Shown here: in pieces, positions 18,093 through 27,232 of the stretch
Numbering within the stretch: the stretch's first letter is position 1
Layout of the letters: each line of letters begins with the position of its first letter
From: Vibrio japonicus
GTDB taxonomy: Bacteria; Pseudomonadota; Gammaproteobacteria; Enterobacterales; Vibrionaceae
Direction: 5' to 3'
Length of the DNA: 64,000 bases
Assembly (NCBI RefSeq): GCF_024582835.1
Contig: NZ_CP102096.1
Span: 2,542,001-2,606,000 of the forward strand
Notes under the pieces: model-generated
Databases searched by the model: none
Told to the model about the DNA's origin: nothing
What the model saw: the letters and a program-made list of their open reading frames with translations, nothing else
Position numbers and translations under genes: made by a program

Positions 18093-18116
18093 ATTAGTTT
18101 TCATTTAAAAACTAAT
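18093..18116 (+). promoter_or_regulatory. Hairpin immediately upstream of arcA
   Basis: ATTAGTTTT-CATTTA-AAAACTAAT is a perfect 9-bp inverted repeat ending 24 bp before the arcA ATG. It is AT-rich and followed by no T-run. It is probably part of the 5' leader. Confidence 0.4.
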
Positions 18117-18140
18117 TAAATATATAAGAGAGATACGATC

Positions 18141-19364
18141 ATGAGTAAGTTATATGTAGGTTCTGAAATCGGTCAATTACGTCGCGTTCTAGTTCATCGC
18201 CCAAGACGCGCTCTCACTCACTTAACACCATCTAACTGCCATGACTTGCTATTTGATGATGTACTCGCTGTTGAGCGTGCAGGTAAAGAGCACGACGTGT
18301 TCACTCAAACGCTACGTGACCAAGGCGTGGAAGTCTTGCTTCTGACTGACCTGTTAGCGGATACGCTAGCGGCTCCTGAAGCAAAAGACTGGCTACTAAG
18401 CCGCCAGGTTTCTGACTACCGTCTAGGCAAAACGTTCGCCAATGACGTTCGCTGCTACCTAGGTGACCTACCTAACATTGAGTTAGCGAAGATCCTAACA
18501 GGTGGTTTGGCTTACAGCGAAATGCCAATGAAATCGTCTTCTATGATGCAAGGCATGCACTCACCTGCAGACTTCATCATCGAGCCACTACCTAACCACC
18601 TATTTACTCGTGATACCTCTTGCTGGGTGTACGGCGGTGTCTCTATCAACCCAATGGCTAAACCCGCTCGTCAACGTGAAACCAACCATGTTCGTGCGAT
18701 TTACCGCTGGCACCCAACCTTCGCAGGCCAAGACTTCATCAAGTACTTCGGCGACGAAGAAAGCATTAACTACGACAACTCAACGATTGAAGGCGGCGAC
18801 GTACTGGTTATCGGTAAAGGCGCAGTGCTTATCGGTATGTCTGAGCGTACAACGGCTCAAGGTGTTGAACATTTAGCTTCTAACCTATTCAAACACGGTC
18901 AAGCGAAACAAGTGATTGCCATGGAACTACCGAAACACCGTTCTTGCATGCACTTGGATACCGTAATGACGCACATGCGTGAAGACACTTTCTCTGTTTA
19001 CCCAGAAGTGATTCGCAAAGACGTGAAATGCTGGAGCCTAACGGGTGATGAGTCTGGTGCGGTGAATGTGAAAGAAGAAGGTTACTTCGTTAATGCTATC
19101 GAAAAAGCACTAGGCGTAGACCAGCTAAACCTAATCACAACCGGTGGTGACAACTTCCACGCTGAACGTGAACAGTGGAATGACGCGAACAACGTTCTAA
19201 CAGTGAAACCAGGCGTGGTCATCGGCTACGAAGGCAACACTTACACCAACGAGAAGTACGACAAAGCAGGCATCACTGTTCTACCAATCCCAGGAGATGA
19301 GCTAGGTCGTGGTCGTGGCGGTGCTCGCTGCATGAGCTGCCCAATTGAGCGTGATGGTATCTAA
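18141..19364 (+). CDS. arcA: Arginine deiminase
   Basis: The 407-residue cytosolic enzyme hydrolyses arginine to citrulline and ammonia, the first step of the ADI pathway. Active-site segments are [24 protein letters not shown] and the C-terminal GGARCMSCP with nucleophile Cys397, as in the guanidino-modifying superfamily. A GAGAGAT purine-rich ribosome site precedes the ATG. It is followed after 59 bp by arcC and then by the carbamoyltransferase gene, giving the complete pathway. Confidence 0.97.
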   Translation: MSKLYVGSEIGQLRRVLVHRPRRALTHLTPSNCHDLLFDDVLAVERAGKEHDVFTQTLRDQGVEVLLLTDLLADTLAAPEAKDWLLSRQVSDYRLGKTFANDVRCYLGDLPNIELAKILTGGLAYSEMPMKSSSMMQGMHSPADFIIEPLPNHLFTRDTSCWVYGGVSINPMAKPARQRETNHVRAIYRWHPTFAGQDFIKYFGDEESINYDNSTIEGGDVLVIGKGAVLIGMSERTTAQGVEHLASNLFKHGQAKQVIAMELPKHRSCMHLDTVMTHMREDTFSVYPEVIRKDVKCWSLTGDESGAVNVKEEGYFVNAIEKALGVDQLNLITTGGDNFHAEREQWNDANNVLTVKPGVVIGYEGNTYTNEKYDKAGITVLPIPGDELGRGRGGARCMSCPIERDGI

Positions 19365-19423
19365 ATCGTATTGATAAGGCAGAGGTGCCAAGCACTTCTG
19401 CCCCCTGCAGAGAGATGAAAACA

Positions 19424-20335
19424 ATGGCGAAACAAACAGTAGTAGTAGCACTTGGCGGTAACGCCCTACTTCGTCGCGGTGAACCTCTAGAGGCTGAAGT
19501 TCAACGCCACAACATTGAAATTGCTGTCAAAACGATTTCAGAAATCGCTAAAGAATACAACGTGGTACTGGTTCATGGTAACGGTCCACAAGTCGGTCTT
19601 CTGGCGCTACAAGGCCTGGAATACAAGAAAGTTGCGCCATACCCATTGGATGTATTGGGCAGCGAAACTCAAGGCATGATCGGCTACATGCTGATGCAAG
19701 AGTTCAAAAACCAACTGCCTGACATCAACGTCACTTGCATGCTAACGCAAATGACCGTTGACCCAAGTGACCCAGCGTTCACAGATCCAACTAAGCCAAT
19801 TGGCCCGATCTACGAAGAAGCTGAAGCGCGTGAAATGGCAGAAAAGTACAACTGGATCATCAAGCCAGACGGCAAGCACTTCCGTCGCGTGGTTCCTAGC
19901 CCTCAGCCAACTGGCATCATTGAGAACGACGCAATCACTAAGCTGATCGATGAAGGTCACCTAGTGATCTGTACCGGTGGCGGCGGTATCCCAGTGAAAC
20001 GTGAAAACGGCAAGCTGGTTGGTGTCGAAGCGGTCATCGACAAAGACATGTCAGCGGCGTTCCTAGCGAAACAACTCGACGCAGATGCGCTACTGATTCT
20101 GACTGATGCAGATGCGGTTTACCTAGATTGGGGCAAACCAACTCAAAACGCGCTGCGCAGTACAAACCCAACCGAGCTGGCTCAGTACCAATTCGATGCA
20201 GGTTCCATGGGGCCAAAAATTGAAGCGTCGTGCGAATTTATCAAGCAAGGCGGCAAAGTGGTCGGCATTGGTGCACTAGAAGATGGCCTGCGCATTCTGC
20301 AAGGCACCGCCGGCACCAACATCACGAAAGGTTAA
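19424..20335 (+). CDS. arcC: Carbamate kinase
   Basis: The protein has 303 residues from the ATG at 19424, which has AGAGAG upstream and begins with the family N-terminus MAKQTVVVALGGNALL. The longer frame from 19385 adds non-conserved residues. It belongs to the amino-acid kinase family, with HGNGPQVGLL near residue 50 and ILTDADAV in the ATP site. It converts carbamoyl phosphate and ADP to ATP, carbamate and ammonia, the energy-yielding last step of the ADI pathway. No separate terminator is seen between arcA and arcC. Confidence 0.96.
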   Translation: MAKQTVVVALGGNALLRRGEPLEAEVQRHNIEIAVKTISEIAKEYNVVLVHGNGPQVGLLALQGLEYKKVAPYPLDVLGSETQGMIGYMLMQEFKNQLPDINVTCMLTQMTVDPSDPAFTDPTKPIGPIYEEAEAREMAEKYNWIIKPDGKHFRRVVPSPQPTGIIENDAITKLIDEGHLVICTGGGGIPVKRENGKLVGVEAVIDKDMSAAFLAKQLDADALLILTDADAVYLDWGKPTQNALRSTNPTELAQYQFDAGSMGPKIEASCEFIKQGGKVVGIGALEDGLRILQGTAGTNITKG

Positions 20336-20464
20336 CCCACTCATCCACTGCCAAATCGGATGAATGAGTAATAAAAAATTGTTTTAAATCCCAAAATTTT
20401 ATGCGCTTTCTTACTTCTTTACCCTGCACAAAAAGGAAAGCGCTAAACCAAGAAGGAAAACATC

Positions 20465-21475
20465 ATGGCTTTCAATCTACGTAACCGCAACTTCCTAAAA
20501 TTACTAGACTTTACTCCACGTGAAATTCAGCACCTGCTAGACCTTTCTGCGGAGCTTAAAAAAGCAAAATACAACGGCTATGAGCAACCTCGTCTAAAAG
20601 GCAAAAACATCGCGCTAATCTTCGAGAAAACATCCACTCGTACACGTTGTGCATTTGAAGTAGCGGCATTCGACCAAGGTGCACAAGTCTCTTACTTAGG
20701 CCCTACGGGTTCTCAAATCGGTCACAAAGAGTCAATGAAAGACACCGCTCGCGTTCTTGGACGTATGTACGATGGCATCGAATACCGCGGTTTCGGTCAA
20801 GAGATCGTAGAAGAGCTAGGCGCTTACGCTGGTGTACCAGTATGGAATGGTCTGACTGATGAGTTCCACCCAACACAAATCTTGGCTGACTTCCTAACTA
20901 TGATGGAACACGGCCGTGGCAAACAACTGCACGAAATCACGTTTGCTTACTTAGGCGATGCTCGCAACAACATGGGTAACTCACTGATGGTAGGCGCTGC
21001 GAAAATGGGCATGGATATCCGTCTAGTGGCACCTAAAGCGTACTGGCCAGAAGAAGCACTAGTGGCTCAATGTCGTGAAATTGCAGAAGAAACTGGCGCG
21101 AAAATCACCCTAACGGAAGACGTTCAAGAAGGCGTTCAAGGCTGTGATTACCTATACACTGACGTTTGGGTATCCATGGGTGAAGCAAAAGAAGCATGGG
21201 CTGAGCGTATCAATCTAATGATGCCTTACCAAGTCAACATGGACATGCTAAAAGCAACTGGCAACCCACATGTGAAATTCATGCACTGCCTACCAGCATT
21301 CCACGGTGAAGACACCACTGTCGGTAAAGAGCTTGCTAGAGAATACCCTCAGCTAAAAGATGGTGTAGAAGTGACAGATGAAGTGGTTGAGTCTAAACAC
21401 TCTATCGTGTTCGACGAAGCGGAAAACCGTATGCACACCATCAAAGCAATCATGGTGGCAACACTGGGCGAATAA
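20465..21475 (+). CDS. arcB: Ornithine carbamoyltransferase, probably catabolic
   Basis: This 336-residue transcarbamoylase (family 330-335) has the carbamoyl-phosphate site [18 protein letters not shown], the ornithine loop [11 protein letters not shown] and FMHCLPAFH. It exchanges citrulline and phosphate with ornithine and carbamoyl phosphate. Sequence does not separate the biosynthetic (argF) from the catabolic (arcB) form. Position after arcA-arcC favours the catabolic one, although it may serve both roles. The ribosome site is AAGGAAAA. It is followed by a strongly structured region. Confidence 0.92.
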   Translation: MAFNLRNRNFLKLLDFTPREIQHLLDLSAELKKAKYNGYEQPRLKGKNIALIFEKTSTRTRCAFEVAAFDQGAQVSYLGPTGSQIGHKESMKDTARVLGRMYDGIEYRGFGQEIVEELGAYAGVPVWNGLTDEFHPTQILADFLTMMEHGRGKQLHEITFAYLGDARNNMGNSLMVGAAKMGMDIRLVAPKAYWPEEALVAQCREIAEETGAKITLTEDVQEGVQGCDYLYTDVWVSMGEAKEAWAERINLMMPYQVNMDMLKATGNPHVKFMHCLPAFHGEDTTVGKELAREYPQLKDGVEVTDEVVESKHSIVFDEAENRMHTIKAIMVATLGE

Positions 21476-21667
21476 TATCGAAACGATATTGACCGCCTTG
21501 AATACTCAGGCAGATAAAGTTGTAGTCGGTAATCGATTTCTGACGACCCCATGAAGAAATGATGTTTGCCACTACAACTTCACAAAGACCGAGTATTTCT
21601 GCAGGGAAATGCGGGTGGCAGGAAGGGAGACCCTAAAATCACCCTGAATAAAGCCCGCATTTTTTTT
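21474..21667 (+). ncRNA. Candidate structured 3' UTR RNA of the ornithine carbamoyltransferase gene
   Basis: Three successive structures are visible. Hairpin A is AATATCG-AAA-CGATATT (21474-21490), starting at the stop codon. Hairpin B is a long stem of nested perfect arms: AATACTC/GAGTATT (21501-21507 with 21591-21597), AAGTTGTAGT/ACTACAACTT (21517-21526 with 21571-21580), and ATTTCT/AGAAAT (21536-21541 with 21555-21560). Hairpin C is a terminator, AAATGCGGG/CCCGCATTT (21607-21615 with 21654-21662), ending in a T-run. It enclosed a small AGGG-AGA-CCCT hairpin. This resembles a 3' UTR-derived small RNA or a stabilising RNA element. No known family was recognised. Confidence 0.5.
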
Positions 21668-21794
21668 CAGAGCCCCGCGATGGGAAAGATGACAAAAGCG
21701 TCGCCAAGCAAGTTCTTACAAAGGCTGAAAAGAAGAGTCGAAAAGTCGCCAACTTCGCATAAAAACCCAATTTCTGGATACTTTTCGCAAACGC

Positions 21795-21822
21795 TTGCAA
21801 GGCGCTTTTTTGTACGTATAAT
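21795..21822 (+). promoter_or_regulatory. Probable sigma-70 promoter of pyrL-pyrBI
   Basis: TTGCAA and a perfect TATAAT are separated by 16 bp, and the leader ORF starts 28 bp after the -10 box. Confidence 0.65.
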
Positions 21823-21850
21823 CCCCCGCAATTTGTCTTAGGAGCACAAA

Positions 21851-21958
21851 ATGAAACAGCGACTTACTACGTATTGCGACACCATTTCGCACCCTGATTC
21901 AGGGACGTTCGCTATTTCTTTTTGCTCTATTGATCCTGTTCAAGCCTCCTATTTTTAG
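21851..21958 (+). CDS. pyrL: pyrBI operon leader peptide
   Basis: A 35-codon ORF starts [14 protein letters not shown] and ends in TAG inside the attenuator hairpin. A TTAGGAGC ribosome site precedes it. Its second half contains U-rich codons (ACG TTC GCT ATT TCT TTT TGC TCT ATT). In the E. coli model, low UTP stalls RNA polymerase here, lets the ribosome catch up and disrupts the terminator. Position, length and overlap with the terminator match the E. coli pyrBI leader. Confidence 0.88.
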   Translation: MKQRLTTYCDTISHPDSGTFAISFCSIDPVQASYF

Positions 21959-21971
21959 GGGGCTTTTTTTT
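21942..21971 (+). terminator. pyrBI attenuator
   Basis: AAGCCTCC-TATTTTTA-GGGGGCTT is an 8-bp stem with one G-U pair, followed by a run of T. The pyrL stop codon (21956-21958) is in the loop/stem boundary, so a translating ribosome would block its formation. Confidence 0.9.
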
Positions 21972-22002
21972 GTCTGTCATTTACGAGACGAGGAAAACTG
22001 CT

Positions 22003-22932
22003 ATGGCGCATTCGTTATTTAAAAAACACATTATTTCCATCCCAGAACTCAGCCGTGAAGAACTTGAGCTGATTGTCGATACGTCGGCAAAACTCAAAGC
22101 GGAGCCGAACCCTGAGTTACTAAAAAACAAAGTGGTGGCGAGCTGCTTCTTTGAGCCATCGACTCGTACGCGTCTGTCATTTGAGACTGCGGTTCAGCGC
22201 TTAGGCGGAACGGTGATTGGTTTTGATAACGGCGGTAACACCTCACTGGCGAAAAAAGGCGAAACGCTGGCAGATTCTGTGCAAGTGATCGCATCTTATG
22301 TGGATGCGTTCGTCATGCGTCACCCACAAGAAGGCGCGGCACGTCTGGCTTCTGAATTCTCCAACGGCGTTCCTATCGTGAACGGCGGTGACGGAGCCAA
22401 CCAGCACCCAACTCAAACGCTGCTGGATCTGTTCTCCATCTACGAGACGCAAGGAACGCTGGATAACCTTAACGTCGCTTTTGTCGGTGACCTGAAATAT
22501 GGCCGCACCGTACACTCCCTCACTCAAGCGCTTGCAAAATTCAACAACACACGTTTCTTCTTTATCGCGCCAGATGCACTGGCGATGCCGGACTACATTT
22601 GCGAAGAGCTGGAAGAAGCCGGCATCCAGTTCAGCATGCACAGCAACATTGAAGAGGTCGTATCAGAGCTAGATGTGCTTTACATGACACGTGTACAGAA
22701 AGAACGTTTTGACGAGTCAGAATACGCACATTTCAAATCGGCGTTCATCCTAACCGCTGACACTCTCAAAGAAGCACGTGACAACATGAAGGTACTGCAC
22801 CCTCTTCCACGTGTAGACGAAATCACAACCGACGTAGATAAAACCAAACACGCTTACTACTTTGAGCAGGCAGAAAACGGCGTTTACGCTCGCGAAGCGC
22901 TATTGGCTCTAGTTCTTAACGACACCCTTTAA
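22003..22932 (+). CDS. pyrB: Aspartate carbamoyltransferase catalytic subunit
   Basis: The protein has 309 residues from the ATG at 22003, chosen for its GAGGAAAA ribosome site and family N-terminus [10 protein letters not shown]. The carbamoyl-phosphate motif [34 protein letters not shown] and HPLPRVDEI are all present. It makes carbamoyl-aspartate, the first committed step of pyrimidine synthesis, in a dodecamer with PyrI. It is controlled by the pyrL attenuator upstream. Confidence 0.97.
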   Translation: MAHSLFKKHIISIPELSREELELIVDTSAKLKAEPNPELLKNKVVASCFFEPSTRTRLSFETAVQRLGGTVIGFDNGGNTSLAKKGETLADSVQVIASYVDAFVMRHPQEGAARLASEFSNGVPIVNGGDGANQHPTQTLLDLFSIYETQGTLDNLNVAFVGDLKYGRTVHSLTQALAKFNNTRFFFIAPDALAMPDYICEELEEAGIQFSMHSNIEEVVSELDVLYMTRVQKERFDESEYAHFKSAFILTADTLKEARDNMKVLHPLPRVDEITTDVDKTKHAYYFEQAENGVYAREALLALVLNDTL

Positions 22933-22949
22933 TTCGCAGGAGAGATATC

Positions 22950-23414
22950 ATGGTGAAAGAAACTCAACTACAGGTAGAAGCGATCCGCAACGGTTCAGTG
23001 ATTGACCACATCCCTGCTAACATCGGGATCAAAATCCTCAAACTGTTCAAGATGCACAAAACCAACGAGCGCATCACAATCGGCCTAAACCTGCCTTCGT
23101 CAGAACTAGGCGCAAAAGATCTGATCAAGATTGAGAACATCTACCTAACCAAAGAGCAGGCGAACCAACTGGCACTTTATGCACCAAAAGCGACTGTGAA
23201 CCAAATCGAAGAATACAAGGTAGTAAGCAAGTTAAACCTAACCCTACCTGAGTATATTGAAAGCGTGTTTAAGTGCCCAAACAGTAACTGCATTTCGCAC
23301 GGAGAACCGGTTGAAAGTAAGTTTAAAGTTCAACAAAAACAGGACAATGTGCACTTGAAGTGTCATTACTGTGAAAAAGTATTCTCACGTGAAATCATGA
23401 CCGAAGCTCGCTAA
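22950..23414 (+). CDS. pyrI: Aspartate carbamoyltransferase regulatory subunit
   Basis: The 154-residue protein (E. coli PyrI 153) has an N-terminal nucleotide-binding allosteric domain and a C-terminal zinc domain. The four Zn-binding cysteines are in CPNSNC and CHYC. It binds CTP/UTP to inhibit and ATP to activate the holoenzyme. It begins 17 bp after pyrB with a GGAGAG ribosome site, so the two are co-transcribed. Confidence 0.97.
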   Translation: MVKETQLQVEAIRNGSVIDHIPANIGIKILKLFKMHKTNERITIGLNLPSSELGAKDLIKIENIYLTKEQANQLALYAPKATVNQIEEYKVVSKLNLTLPEYIESVFKCPNSNCISHGEPVESKFKVQQKQDNVHLKCHYCEKVFSREIMTEAR

Positions 23415-23456
23415 CCACTCGCTTCAATCCCCTAGCGCTGATAGCGTAAATCGTAC

Positions 23457-23490
23457 TGGATATTTATTCCTCGCATGGAATAAATATCCA
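23457..23490 (+). promoter_or_regulatory. Perfect 14-bp inverted repeat formed by two ArgR-like boxes
   Basis: TGGATATTTATTCC-TCGCAT-GGAATAAATATCCA has perfect 14-bp arms. Each arm read alone fits the ARG box (TGAAT-N4-ATTCA) with two arm mismatches. As 18-bp boxes they are 2 bp apart, a spacing also used in the E. coli argR operator. There is no T-run, which argues against a terminator. It lies about 250 bp before the ArgR-paralogue start, in the 324-bp gap 23415-23738. Confidence 0.5.
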
Positions 23491-23738
23491 CTTCCCCTCA
23501 GAATATTCCTTCAAATCTTGTCTTTATGCATTATTTTTGTTTGGCGATCTTATTCACAAAGCCACACTTTATTTGGTGGTAAACTCCTTTCACACAATAA
23601 AGATAAAGTCACCATCAGAGTGATTGCTCAAACATTACTCCAATTGATTTAAAGATTGGCCGAGGGGCACATAAAGGAGCAAAGGGTGCCTTAGTTCACA
23701 TGGACGGTTTATGTTGTACGTCACGTTAAGGAGTTCCC

Positions 23739-24227
23739 ATGAGTGAAACTCTAAAGCCTATTACAGTAGATTACTCAGAAGATAAAACGCTTACTGCTGC
23801 CTGCAAGCGCCTGTTACAGCAACAAAGTTTTGCCACACAAAATGAGCTGCGCGAAGCGCTTATTAATATCGGCTTTGAAGGAATAAGCCAATCCACCGTT
23901 TCTCGATTGCTTTCGCAACTTGGTGTCGTCAAGGTGCAGAATGCTTGTGGTAAAAAGGTGTACTGCATTACGGTCGAAACCGCGCCAGTACGTGTAGAGT
24001 CTTCAATTTCATCACAAATTGAATTCATCACACACAACCAATCGATGGTCGTGGTAAAAACACACCCTGGCAGCGCGCAGCTTGTGGCTCGCCTTGTTGA
24101 TATTGATCCTCACACCGAGATCTTAGGCACGGTTGGAGGTAACGATACCGTTTTGGTGATCCCCAAAGACACCGACAAAATTACTGCCTGTGAGAGAGTG
24201 GTCAAAGCACGCTTGGGCGTGGCTTAA
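23739..24227 (+). CDS. ArgR-family transcriptional regulator (second ArgR, linked to the ADI genes)
   Basis: The 162-residue protein has an N-terminal winged helix with SQSTVSRLL (50-58), matching the ArgR recognition helix. The C-terminal hexamerisation and arginine-binding domain has HPGSAQLVARLVD (109-121) and GTVGGNDT (130-137). E. coli ArgR reads GTIAGDDT there, so the first of two arginine-contacting Asp residues is Asn here. The N-terminus is longer than in E. coli ArgR. It is probably a dedicated regulator of the arginine deiminase genes, with the main argR elsewhere. The ribosome site is AAGGAG. Confidence 0.85.
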   Translation: MSETLKPITVDYSEDKTLTAACKRLLQQQSFATQNELREALINIGFEGISQSTVSRLLSQLGVVKVQNACGKKVYCITVETAPVRVESSISSQIEFITHNQSMVVVKTHPGSAQLVARLVDIDPHTEILGTVGGNDTVLVIPKDTDKITACERVVKARLGVA

Positions 24228-24376
24228 CACCCTGTACTTCCATCGTATTTTGGAGCTCGGCTGACACCCACCCGAGCTCCAAACTTCCCGCATCAACCTT
24301 CTACAACGTGCTTATCGCATAATATTTTCTTTCCGCTGAAACTTCTTCATCCTTTCTCATGTCTTATTGAGTTAAA

Positions 24377-26197
24377 ATGAACAAAATTAACTCAAGTGAC
24401 TCACTTATGCGCGCCGTCTTTTCGCTATTTATTCTCTGCATTTCAATCGTTTCCACACCAGCGCTGGCTGTATTTGGCAACTCAAACTCAGGACTAAGCT
24501 TTGATAATAAAGAGCGATTTGTTCCTGTCGATGAAGCATTCCCACTGAATTACTTCCAGCAAGGTAATCGCGTACTGATCGACTGGCAGGTTAAGCCTGA
24601 GTATTACCTCTATCAACACCGCATATCGATCAGCGGAGAGAAGGTAACAGTAGGCGGCATCCAAATGCGCGATGGAGAACCGTATAAAGATGAGTTCTTT
24701 GGTGATGTGAATATCTACACCACGCCTCTGTTTGTTGAAGTAGACCTGTCTGATTACCAAGATGGCGCGCGGCTGATTGTTCAGTATCAAGGGTGTGCGA
24801 AAGCGGGTTTCTGTTATCCACCTGAAACGCGCATCATTGATATCACAAGCTTTGAGTTTTCGGATTCGAACAGCGTAAACCCACCAGCGAGTAACGTGGA
24901 TTCGACCTCTGGTACACCAACACCAAGCTCTTCCACTCCAGTTTCTGAAGACTCTAACCTTGCGTCTAAGCTCAGCGATAGTTGGTGGACGCCGTTACTG
25001 TTTCTCGCCTTAGGGGTGGGCTTAGCGTTCACACCATGCGTGCTACCTATGTACCCAATCTTGACCAGTATCGTTTTAGGCAGCGGAAAATTAAGCCATC
25101 GCCGCGCACTGGGGCTGGCCTTTATCTATGTACAAGGCATGGCACTGACCTACACCCTACTCGGCTTAGTTGTTGCGTCCGCAGGCATGCAATTTCAGGC
25201 GGCAATGCAACATCCATACGTGCTCATCGGTTTGAGTGTTCTGTTCATTGTATTGGCGATGTCGATGTTTGGCGTTTACAACCTGCAACTGCCAAACAGT
25301 GTACAAACTTGGTTAAACAACCTGAGCAACAAACAGCAAGGTGGCAACTCACTCGGCGTATTCGCGATGGGCGCAATTTCTGGCTTGGTCTGCTCGCCTT
25401 GTACGACAGCGCCATTATCAGGTGCGCTGCTGTACGTTGCACAAAGCGGTGATTTACTTACTGGTGGGGGCGCGCTTTATGCCCTAGCAATAGGAATGGG
25501 TATTCCATTAATCTTGGTCGCGGTATTTGGCAACAAACTACTACCAAAAGCGGGCAACTGGATGGAACGCGTGAAAACGCTGTTTGGCTTTATCTTACTT
25601 GCCGCGCCAATCTTCTTGTTAGAACGTATTTTACCTGAAATCTGGTCAACCGGACTTTGGTCAGCACTTGGCATCGCGGCGTTTGGTTGGCTTTACCACA
25701 TTAAAAACTCGCTAGAGTTTGGTGGCTGGAAACAGAGTGCCGTTGGCATTATCGCTGTTTTGGGCTTGTTTGCGTCTGCGCAACCCGCTTTGAACTATTG
25801 GTTTGGCTCTGAACAAACGAAGCCGCAATCTTCTATCGAGTTCACTCGTATCGCTACGATAGCCGAGCTCAATACACAACTTGAACAAGCAAAACTCAGT
25901 GGCAAGCCCGTCATGCTCGACTTCTATGCTGATTGGTGTGTGGCGTGTAAAGAGTTTGAGAAATACACCTTCCACCAGCCTCAAGTAGAAGCAAAACTGG
26001 ATAACTTTGTCCTTTTGCAAGCCGATGTCACTAAGAGCACGCCTCAAGATATCGCGTTGCTGAAAGAGATGAATGTATTGGGCTTACCCACTATTGAATT
26101 CTGGGATGCGAACGGTGAGCATGTTTCCAATGCGAGATTGACTGGATTTATGGAAGCACAGCCGTTCTTAGAGCATTTGGACACCCATAAGCTTTAA
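24377..26197 (+). CDS. dsbD: Thiol:disulfide interchange protein DsbD
   Basis: The 606-residue protein has a signal peptide (about residues 1-31, ending TPALA), then a periplasmic immunoglobulin-like domain with Cys140 and Cys146 (GCAKAGFC), then eight membrane helices carrying Cys221 (FTPCVLP) and Cys342 (CSPC). It ends in a periplasmic thioredoxin domain with Cys521-Val-Ala-Cys524. It passes electrons from cytoplasmic thioredoxin to DsbC, DsbG and CcmG. A serine/threonine/proline linker joins the first two domains. cutA, often its partner, is absent. Confidence 0.95.
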   Translation: MNKINSSDSLMRAVFSLFILCISIVSTPALAVFGNSNSGLSFDNKERFVPVDEAFPLNYFQQGNRVLIDWQVKPEYYLYQHRISISGEKVTVGGIQMRDGEPYKDEFFGDVNIYTTPLFVEVDLSDYQDGARLIVQYQGCAKAGFCYPPETRIIDITSFEFSDSNSVNPPASNVDSTSGTPTPSSSTPVSEDSNLASKLSDSWWTPLLFLALGVGLAFTPCVLPMYPILTSIVLGSGKLSHRRALGLAFIYVQGMALTYTLLGLVVASAGMQFQAAMQHPYVLIGLSVLFIVLAMSMFGVYNLQLPNSVQTWLNNLSNKQQGGNSLGVFAMGAISGLVCSPCTTAPLSGALLYVAQSGDLLTGGGALYALAIGMGIPLILVAVFGNKLLPKAGNWMERVKTLFGFILLAAPIFLLERILPEIWSTGLWSALGIAAFGWLYHIKNSLEFGGWKQSAVGIIAVLGLFASAQPALNYWFGSEQTKPQSSIEFTRIATIAELNTQLEQAKLSGKPVMLDFYADWCVACKEFEKYTFHQPQVEAKLDNFVLLQADVTKSTPQDIALLKEMNVLGLPTIEFWDANGEHVSNARLTGFMEAQPFLEHLDTHKL

Positions 26198-26210
26198 ACT
26201 AAACATCGTC

Positions 26211-26248
26211 ACCTTGGTCGCTTTTTTACGCGCAATAGCGACCAAGGT
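26211..26248 (+). repeat. Long perfect inverted repeat after dsbD
   Basis: ACCTTGGTCGCT and AGCGACCAAGGT are perfect 12-bp arms around a 14-nt loop, 14 bp after the dsbD stop. The T-run is in the loop, not after the stem, so it is an atypical terminator or another kind of element. Confidence 0.55.
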
Positions 26249-26460
26249 CGAACTCCCGTTCATGCTCGTGATTCTCTCATTTTTGCGATGCTTCTTTGCC
26301 GAAAATGACCCATGTTTTATTGCTCAGCCTGCATTCAACATTGATATGCAACATTTCGAATAAAACCCGATAGAGTTCAGACTTTTAGCGAATAAACATT
26401 GTTACGTAACACAAAGATGACAATAATTCTATTAACCAAACTGTTATAAGTGTTTACGTC

Positions 26461-27096
26461 ATGGACTCGACCTACACCATCATCATCGCTGACGACCACC
26501 CTCTTTTTCGCAACGCACTCTTCCAATCTGTACATATGGCAGTCAGTGGCGCGAACTTACTAGAGGCGGACTCTCTCGATGCGTTACTTGCTGTTCTCGC
26601 GAAAGAAGACGAACCCGATCTACTGCTGCTCGACTTGAAAATGCCAGGGGCAAACGGAATGTCTGGCCTTATCCACCTTCGCGCCGAATACCCAGATCTA
26701 CCTATTGTCGTGGTCTCTGCCAGCGAAGAATCTTCTGTCGTCACGCAAGTAAAAAGTCATGGCGCGTTTGGGTTTATTCCTAAGTCGAGTGACATGCGTG
26801 AGTTAGTGAGTGCTTTAAACCAAGTTCTTAATGGTGAACCGTTCTTCCCTGAAGGCTCAATTACCAACAATGCTGCATGCAGCGATTTAGCAGAGAAAAT
26901 TGCCACACTCACACCACAGCAGTACAAGGTACTGGGCATGCTATCGGATGGATTGCTGAACAAGCAGATTGCTTATGAACTTAACGTTTCTGAAGCGACC
27001 ATCAAAGCGCACATGACGGCAATCTTCCGCAAGTTAGGCGTAAAAAACCGCACCCAAGCAGTTATCTTGCTGCAACAACTCGAATCTCAGTCTTAA
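26461..27096 (+). CDS. crbR: LuxR-family response regulator, CrbR type
   Basis: The 211-residue protein has an N-terminal receiver domain with acidic pair Asp11/Asp12, phospho-acceptor Asp58 (LLLLDLKMPG) and Lys108 (FIPKSS). A LuxR/FixJ HTH covers about 149-207 (LTPQQYKVLGMLSDG, NVSEATIKAHMTAIFRKLGV). V. cholerae CrbR with kinase CrbS activates acs, the acetate switch. The matching kinase lies at 30909-34328 and acs at 38753, so the name is given by both domain type and neighbourhood. No kinase lies adjacent. Confidence 0.8.
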   Translation: MDSTYTIIIADDHPLFRNALFQSVHMAVSGANLLEADSLDALLAVLAKEDEPDLLLLDLKMPGANGMSGLIHLRAEYPDLPIVVVSASEESSVVTQVKSHGAFGFIPKSSDMRELVSALNQVLNGEPFFPEGSITNNAACSDLAEKIATLTPQQYKVLGMLSDGLLNKQIAYELNVSEATIKAHMTAIFRKLGVKNRTQAVILLQQLESQS

Positions 27097-27232
27097 TTCA
27101 CTGTAATTTAACGCAATTGAGCCCAATTTAAGCTATTGTGACTAAGTCCGGCTAACGGGGCTCCTGAGCACTCCCTCATCCCGTCGCCAAGTATGTTATC
27201 CCTCTGTTTCACTAACTCTGGGAGCCTAAAGC

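Noticed and set aside
21566..21841. 91-residue ORF between the OTCase gene and pyrL
   Set aside because: It overlaps the terminator and the pyrL promoter, has no ribosome site, and its protein is of low complexity and basic without a recognised domain.
24982..25452. 156-residue ORF within dsbD in another frame
   Set aside because: It overlaps the conserved DsbD membrane domain entirely and is arginine-rich noise.
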